Source of the DNA: Kiritimatiellia bacterium | GTDB lineage: Bacteria; Verrucomicrobiota; Kiritimatiellia; RFP12; UBA1067 | Direction: 5' to 3' | DNA length: 10,165 bases | Assembly (NCBI GenBank): GCA_028701555.1 | Contig: JAQVQN010000058.1 | Location: 1-10,165 of the forward strand | Part shown: piece after piece, positions 6,482 through 10,165 of the stretch | How positions within the stretch are numbered: the first letter of the stretch is position 1 | Layout: each line of letters starts with the position of its first letter | The notes under the pieces: generated by a model | What the model was told of the DNA's origin: nothing | Seen by the model: only the letters and a program-made list of their open reading frames with translations | Database searches by the model: none | Position numbers and translations under genes: made by a program

Positions 6482-7627
6482 TCAGTTTTTCTTTTCGAGG
6501 GCGTTCTCTTGGATGATGCGCTGTAACTCCGCGCGCAGCTTACACTCTTCAGGAAACACTTTGTTGCGGACCAGCACGTTGCACTCGTTGCGCAAGGCTA
6601 TAATGTCTCCTTTGCGATCTTGTATCTGCTGGGCGTTGAGTCCGGACAGCTCTTGCAGATACTCATCCCGCAAGCGTAGCACGATCTGCATGTACTCTTC
6701 GGTCTTGTCATAGGAGACGACCTCCAGCATGCGGCCTAAAGCGGCACGCTTGTTCTGGTCGGCAGGATTGGCCTCTGCGAAAAGTTTATCAGCCGTCTCC
6801 CTGCGCAGCGCCATGACATCAGCCTCGTTCGCGGCCGGTCCGCCGTGGGTGGTGTTCGCGTAACGCGACGGTATCTCGCGAATCCAGATGTTGCGGAAGC
6901 GCACAAGGTCGCCGTGATCCTGCAAGGCCAGCGGCAGCCGGGAAGCGTAGGGCGCAAGCGGCCGGCGGCGGCAGTGGGTCGTCATACCCTCGAACTCCCA
7001 ATGATCCTGCACCAGTACGCCGTTGTGCAGCACCGTCACGGACCCGGGATGCTTAAGTGTCTCGCCCTCCCAGACCGGTTGATGAAAGATTATGTCGTAG
7101 GTCTGCCACTCGCCGGGCTTGCGGCAGGCGTTTACCAGCGGCGGGGTCTCGGCGTAAACCGAAGCGGCCTGGCCGTCGGCATAGGCGTCGTTGTTGAAGG
7201 AGTCAAGGATCTGGATTTCGTGCATCCCCATCAAGAAAACGCCGCTGTTGCCACGCCCCTGTCCATCGCCTTTGACTCCTGACGGTGAAGCCCACTCCAA
7301 ATGCAGTTGGCAGTCGCCGAAAGCCTGCCTGGTGCGGATCTCACCGGTTTTGGGAACCACCTCCATGGCACCTTCGACAATGCGCCATTTGCAGGGAGCG
7401 CCGTCCTTGGAAACCCACGCATCGAGCGATGACCCGTCGAAAAGCACCGTCGCGTCTGAAGGCGGACGCCCCGGCTCAGCCGTGACAACCGGAGGCCGCG
7501 GCCGGTTGCTGTCGTGTACCGCCCAGGCGTGCCGCGAGTCCGGCGTGTCGCCGTAAACCCCCGCCCTGACCGCATAAGCCGTCAACACCGCAGCGCAAGC
7601 GAACAACCAAACGTTGCTATAGTTCAT
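6482..7627 (-). CDS. Exported DUF1080 (3-keto-disaccharide hydrolase-like) protein with helical C-terminal tail
   Basis: This 381-residue protein has an N-terminal signal peptide (MNYSNVWLFACAAVLTAYAV, probable cleavage near residue 22), so it should be periplasmic or secreted. Residues about 60-252 form one DUF1080 jelly-roll domain: TVLFDGSSLDAW (60-71), GEIRTRQAFGDCQLHLEW (95-112), GNSGVF (126-131), EIQILDS (137-143), WQTYDIIF (174-181), GVLVQD (203-208) and PLALQDHGDLVRFRNIWIRE (232-251). Pfam links this family to hydrolysis of 3-keto-glycosides; its members abound in Verrucomicrobia, Planctomycetes and Bacteroidetes. Residues 260-381 are charged and mostly helical, with two cysteines (C349, C362), and I do not recognise them. 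The start is the ATG at 7627, with AAGG 6 nt upstream and the signal peptide at the very N-terminus. An upstream GTG at 7657 would put ten residues ahead of it. The regulator gene begins 13 nt after the stop. Confidence 0.88.
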   Translation of the reverse strand: MNYSNVWLFACAAVLTAYAVRAGVYGDTPDSRHAWAVHDSNRPRPPVVTAEPGRPPSDATVLFDGSSLDAWVSKDGAPCKWRIVEGAMEVVPKTGEIRTRQAFGDCQLHLEWASPSGVKGDGQGRGNSGVFLMGMHEIQILDSFNNDAYADGQAASVYAETPPLVNACRKPGEWQTYDIIFHQPVWEGETLKHPGSVTVLHNGVLVQDHWEFEGMTTHCRRRPLAPYASRLPLALQDHGDLVRFRNIWIREIPSRYANTTHGGPAANEADVMALRRETADKLFAEANPADQNKRAALGRMLEVVSYDKTEEYMQIVLRLRDEYLQELSGLNAQQIQDRKGDIIALRNECNVLVRNKVFPEECKLRAELQRIIQENALEKKN

Positions 7628-7671
7628 ACCCAACCTTACCCCCTTAACAGTCAACACGAAAAACGATTGAG

Positions 7672-7712
7672 TATTGATAATGTCAAAAACCCGGGCCTTT
7701 GGCTATTGATAA
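7672..7712. repeat. Direct repeat TATTGATAA (two copies, 32 bp apart)
   Basis: Identical 9-mers occur at 7672-7680 and 7704-7712, close to three helical turns apart. The first directly abuts the minus-strand TTGACA (7686-7681), which places it where a regulator could act on the DUF1080-mntR transcript. Regulator unknown. Confidence 0.4.
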
Positions 7713-7731
7713 AATCTTGCGGGCGCGGCAC

Positions 7732-7764
7732 TGGTTGCGATTTCATTTCATTGCATCGCAACCA
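7732..7764. repeat. Perfect 10-bp inverted repeat with 13-bp centre
   Basis: TGGTTGCGAT (7732-7741) is matched by ATCGCAACCA (7755-7764). The half-site centres are 23 bp apart, about two helical turns, which suits binding of a dimeric regulator on one DNA face. The same sequence could form a stem-loop in RNA, but no T-run follows on either strand, so an intrinsic terminator is unlikely. Confidence 0.5.
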
Positions 7765-7862
7765 AGCACAAACACATGCTTTTCCCTTTTGCACACCCAC
7801 AATCAGTTTATGGCATCACCCGAAGACTTTACGTTTAATGATTGCTGCATAACCCTTTGTAC

Positions 7863-7892
7863 TTGCCGCTTATGGCCAATCGTGCTTAACTT
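7863..7892 (+). promoter_or_regulatory. Weak candidate promoter for the NfeD-stomatin operon
   Basis: TTGCCG (7863-7868) is followed after 18 nt by TAACTT (7887-7892), each about four of six matches to sigma70 consensus. It would give a leader of roughly 50 nt. Found by eye and not unique in this AT-richer stretch. Confidence 0.25.
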
Positions 7893-7950
7893 ATGCCAAT
7901 TGAGATGTGCATGAAACCCTTGTTTTCCGCAAGCGCCTAAGGAGTAAAAA

Positions 7951-8388
7951 ATGCAAATGACACCTGTTTACTGGTTATATTTCGGTGTCGCTATGGTCTT
8001 GCTGGAGGTAATGACGCCCGGCGGGCTGGTGTCGATATTTTTCGGGATAGCCGCGCTGCTGGTGGCGCTGATCGCTTGGCTGTTGCCGTGCATAGGTTCC
8101 GGCTGGCAATGGCTGCTATTTTCCGCTTTCTCGGTGCTGTCGATAGTATTTCTCAGAAAAAGCCTCAAGAATGTCTTTGACGGCAGGCGCGAGGTGTCGG
8201 AATCGCCGGATGACACTTTCAGCGGCAAGCGGGCTGTGGTGACCGAGGCTATCGCGTCCAACCAGCCCGGACGGGTGGATTTCAGCGGCACCTCGTGGGT
8301 GGCCGAGGCCGACGCCGAGATAGCAGCCGGAGTGCCGGTCAAGATCTTGCGGCGCGAAAACCTGACGCTGAAGGTCGAGGCGTTATAA
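7951..8388 (+). CDS. NfeD-family membrane protein (short form)
   Basis: This 145-residue protein has three hydrophobic segments in its N-terminal half (about residues 6-24, 26-46 and 53-68), including the LEVMTPGG turn typical of NfeD proteins. A soluble C-terminal domain of about 60 residues follows, expected to fold as an OB barrel (FSGKRAVVTEAI, then GRVDFSGTSWVAEAD and VPVKILRRENLTLKVEAL). It lacks the N-terminal ClpP-like protease domain of long NfeD proteins. The family is known to be encoded beside stomatin/SPFH proteins and is thought to work with them in the membrane. The next gene, 22 bp downstream, is such a protein. AAGGAG lies 6 nt before the ATG. The pair is very likely one operon. 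The precise biochemical role is unknown. Confidence 0.92.
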   Translation: MQMTPVYWLYFGVAMVLLEVMTPGGLVSIFFGIAALLVALIAWLLPCIGSGWQWLLFSAFSVLSIVFLRKSLKNVFDGRREVSESPDDTFSGKRAVVTEAIASNQPGRVDFSGTSWVAEADAEIAAGVPVKILRRENLTLKVEAL

Positions 8389-8410
8389 CACAAACACAAG
8401 GAGAAAAAAC

Positions 8411-9319
8411 ATGCATCCGATCACAATCGTAATCGCGTTCGTAGTCGTCTACACCATCGCCAAGTGCGTACGCATCGTGCCGCAGAAGCAGGCCTACATC
8501 GTGGAGCGCCTAGGCAAGTACCATTGCACGCTTGACGCGGGCCTGCACCTGCTGATGCCGATCATTGACCGCGTAGCATATAAGCACACACTCAAAGAGC
8601 AGGCCATCGACGTGCCTCCGCAGCAGTGCATTACGCGCGACAACATCACAGTCGAGGTTGATGGCATCCTATACCTGCAGGTGATGGATGCGGCCAAGGC
8701 CTCCTACGGCATCGGCAACTACCTCTTCGCCACCACCCAGCTCGCGCAGACCACCATGCGTTCGGAGATGGGCAAGCTGGAGCTCGACAAGAGCTTTGAG
8801 GAACGCACCCTGGTGAATGGGGCGATCGTCGAGGCCGTAGACAAGGCTTCCGACCCCTGGGGCGTGAAGGTCACGCGCTACGAGATCAAGAACATCACGC
8901 CGCCGCAGACTATCCGCGACGCCATGGAGAAGCAGATGCGCGCCGAACGCGAGAAGCGTGCGCTGATTGCCGAGTCCGAGGGCGACCGTCAGGCCAAGAT
9001 CAACCGTGCCGAGGGCGACAAGCAGGAGGCCATCGCCAAGTCCGAAGGCGAGAAGATGAAGCGTATCAACGAAGCTTCTGGCCGTGCCCAGGAGATTTTG
9101 CTCGTGGCAGAAGCGCAGGCCAACGGTATCCGGCAGGTCGCGTCGGCCATCAGCAGCGAAGGCGGACTCGCCTCGGTCAACACCCAGCTCGCCCAACAGT
9201 ACCTCAACGAGTTCGGCAAGCTAGCCAAGACCAACAACACCATGATCATCCCCTCAGACCTTGCCAACGTGGCCGGCATCCTCAAAGCCGCGACGACCAT
9301 CGTCAAAGAGGTGAAGTGA
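8411..9319 (+). CDS. Stomatin/paraslipin-like SPFH (Band 7) membrane protein, QmcA-like
   Basis: This 302-residue protein has one N-terminal membrane anchor (about residues 3-17, HPITIVIAFVVVYTI) followed by a full SPFH domain: VPQKQAYIVERLGKYHCTLD (23-42), GLHLLMPIIDRVAY (44-57), VPPQQCITRDNITVEVDGIL (68-87), and the stomatin core TTMRSEMGKLELDKSFEER (114-132). Residues 165-235 are a long charged coiled coil with EG-containing repeats (AESEGDRQAKINRAEGDKQE and following). The C-terminal part (TMIIPSDLANVAGIL) matches the usual paraslipin ending. These proteins form large ring or cage oligomers at the membrane and are linked to membrane organisation and protein quality control. AAGGAG sits 7 nt before the ATG. 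The gene follows nfeD after 22 bp, the classic stomatin operon arrangement. The stop is 2 bp from the convergent AraC gene's stop. Confidence 0.95.
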   Translation: MHPITIVIAFVVVYTIAKCVRIVPQKQAYIVERLGKYHCTLDAGLHLLMPIIDRVAYKHTLKEQAIDVPPQQCITRDNITVEVDGILYLQVMDAAKASYGIGNYLFATTQLAQTTMRSEMGKLELDKSFEERTLVNGAIVEAVDKASDPWGVKVTRYEIKNITPPQTIRDAMEKQMRAEREKRALIAESEGDRQAKINRAEGDKQEAIAKSEGEKMKRINEASGRAQEILLVAEAQANGIRQVASAISSEGGLASVNTQLAQQYLNEFGKLAKTNNTMIIPSDLANVAGILKAATTIVKEVK

Positions 9320-9321
9320 CC

Positions 9322-10149
9322 TCAGGCCGTATGCCCGCGGAACTCCCGCGGGCTTAGGCCGGTGAGATGCTTGAAACAGCGGCAGAAATACGCGGGGTCT
9401 TTGATGCCTACCTCTGTTCCGATCGAAGCTACCTGTGCCGCGGTCGTGGTCAGCAAACGTTCGGCCTTCCGTATCCGCAGACCGGTCAGATAGGCTAGCA
9501 TGCTCTGTCCGGTGGCCATCTTGAAGTGGCGCGCCAGGGTTGAGCGGTTCGCGCCGGAGGCCCGCACGATGGTGTCCACCGTGCACTGCGGTTCGGCCCA
9601 GTGGCGGTGAATATGTTGCAAGGCGCTGAAGATCAGCTTGTCGGGCGCCATCCGCACGGCCATGTCGGCGGTGTGCGACAACACCTCAAGCAGGCCCAGG
9701 ATGGACAGCGGATTATGCGCCGGCGCGGTCTCGGCCATGCGCGCGGCCAGGCGATCCAGCCACAGTTCAGGCGGCGCGCCGACCTTAAACGTGCCCGGCC
9801 ACAAGCCGGATCCGGCCAGCGCGCACTCGCACTCCGGCCCGTCGAAAACGATGAACCGGGCCTCGGCCGTTTCGGAAATAATCTCTGCGGCATAGCGTGT
9901 GCCGGGGGTGACGATTGACACGCAGCCGGTCGGGAGCGGCGCAACATGTCCGTCTGCCGAGCACGTGATCTGCCCCGCCAAACACCAGAGCATGCTCACG
10001 AAGTGCGTGTTGACCTCCGGTATAAGCAGGCCGCGCCCGATGCGTACATGACCCACGCAAATTAAAGCGCATCCGACCCCCGGCGGAACCGAAGGCTGCT
10101 GCCGTATGACTTCACGGCGAAAAAAGGAAGCGCCCGCTTCGCTGTCCAT
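9322..10149 (-). CDS. AraC-family transcriptional regulator with cupin-like sensor domain
   Basis: This 275-residue protein has the standard AraC/XylS layout. Residues about 20-110 are a beta-rich, cupin-like ligand-sensing and dimerisation domain (VPPGVGCALICVGHVRIGRG, and the GHVAPLPTGCVSIVTPGTRY stretch typical of AraC cupins). Residues about 170-275 carry the two helix-turn-helix motifs: VDTIVRASGANRSTLARHFK (191-210) and the conserved second half with VASIGTEVGIKDPAYFCRCF and KHLTGLSPREFR (260-271). Such regulators often control sugar use in this type of genome, but the ligand cannot be read from the sequence. The start is the ATG at 10149. An AGGA lies 11 nt upstream, longer than ideal. 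Its target is probably the divergent gene or cluster beyond the right edge, because the neighbour inside the window is convergent. Confidence 0.92.
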   Translation of the reverse strand: MDSEAGASFFRREVIRQQPSVPPGVGCALICVGHVRIGRGLLIPEVNTHFVSMLWCLAGQITCSADGHVAPLPTGCVSIVTPGTRYAAEIISETAEARFIVFDGPECECALAGSGLWPGTFKVGAPPELWLDRLAARMAETAPAHNPLSILGLLEVLSHTADMAVRMAPDKLIFSALQHIHRHWAEPQCTVDTIVRASGANRSTLARHFKMATGQSMLAYLTGLRIRKAERLLTTTAAQVASIGTEVGIKDPAYFCRCFKHLTGLSPREFRGHTA

Positions 10150-10165
10150 AAAATGTAATGTCCTG

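Larger units (their letters stand above)
7628..7950. other. 323-bp divergent regulatory region between DUF1080 and NfeD genes
   Basis: This stretch has no credible gene. Short open frames (for example 7699-7914 plus) lack a ribosome binding site and resemble no family. It is visibly AT-richer than the flanking genes. It holds the DUF1080 ribosome binding site (minus AAGG at 7637-7634), a consensus TTGACA on the minus strand (7686-7681) without a clean -10 box, two direct copies of TATTGATAA, a 10-bp-arm inverted repeat, and the NfeD leader with AAGGAG at 7939-7944. Promoters for both flanking transcripts should lie here. Confidence 0.6.

Noticed and set aside
7732..7764. Inverted repeat as an intrinsic terminator
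   Set aside because: Neither strand has a T-run after the stem, and it lies upstream of both flanking genes, where a terminator is not needed.
7699..7914. 71-residue plus-strand open frame in the divergent region
   Set aside because: It has no ribosome binding site, has low-complexity Cys/Leu composition and spans the inverted repeat. More likely non-coding.
8669..9196. 175-residue minus-strand open frame antisense to the stomatin gene
   Set aside because: It is a mirror of the coiled-coil coding region and has no recognisable domain.

Overview
The window is about 57% GC by eye and carries nine protein-coding genes packed tightly on both strands. It has no RNA genes, CRISPR array, insertion sequence or prophage that I can recognise. 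The mix points to a Gram-negative bacterium, probably of the Planctomycetes-Verrucomicrobia-Chlamydiae group (Kiritimatiellota, Lentisphaerota or Verrucomicrobiota). The evidence is an exported DUF1080 (3-keto-disaccharide hydrolase-like) protein with a helical tail, a cupin-type AraC regulator, a fused OtsA-OtsB enzyme and a GH15 enzyme. This placement is an inference from gene content only.

Left part (1-4674). The C-terminal end of a YihY/BrkB-family membrane protein enters from the left and seems to be frameshifted near 130. It converges on a minus-strand pair: a GH15 glucoamylase/trehalase-like enzyme (2887-4674), then a fused trehalose-6-phosphate synthase/phosphatase (640-2826) that starts at TTG. 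The pair could make trehalose and hydrolyse trehalose or another alpha-glucoside.

Middle (4675-7627). A 250-bp divergent intergenic region with nested palindromes separates GH15 from a plus-strand MscS-type mechanosensitive channel (4925-6049). Trehalose synthesis, alpha-glucoside hydrolysis and a tension-gated channel together suggest an osmotic-stress neighbourhood. Convergent to the channel is a minus-strand pair: an exported DUF1080 protein (6482-7627), with an MntR/DtxR-type metal-dependent repressor (6079-6468) starting 13 nt after it, whose ribosome binding site abuts the DUF1080 stop codon.

Right part (7628-10165). A 323-bp divergent regulatory region has a 10-bp-arm inverted repeat and a TATTGATAA direct repeat. 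It separates the DUF1080 gene from a plus-strand NfeD-stomatin (SPFH) pair, a conserved membrane-quality or microdomain module. The stomatin gene converges, with 2 bp between stop codons, on a complete minus-strand AraC-family regulator whose target probably lies beyond the right edge.

Most genes belong to well-known families, and I do not see a clearly undescribed system. The points most worth a second look are the DUF1080-regulator coupling, the mixed MntR/DtxR metal site, the intergenic palindromes, the TTG/ATG overlap at the trehalose gene and the broken-looking YihY gene.
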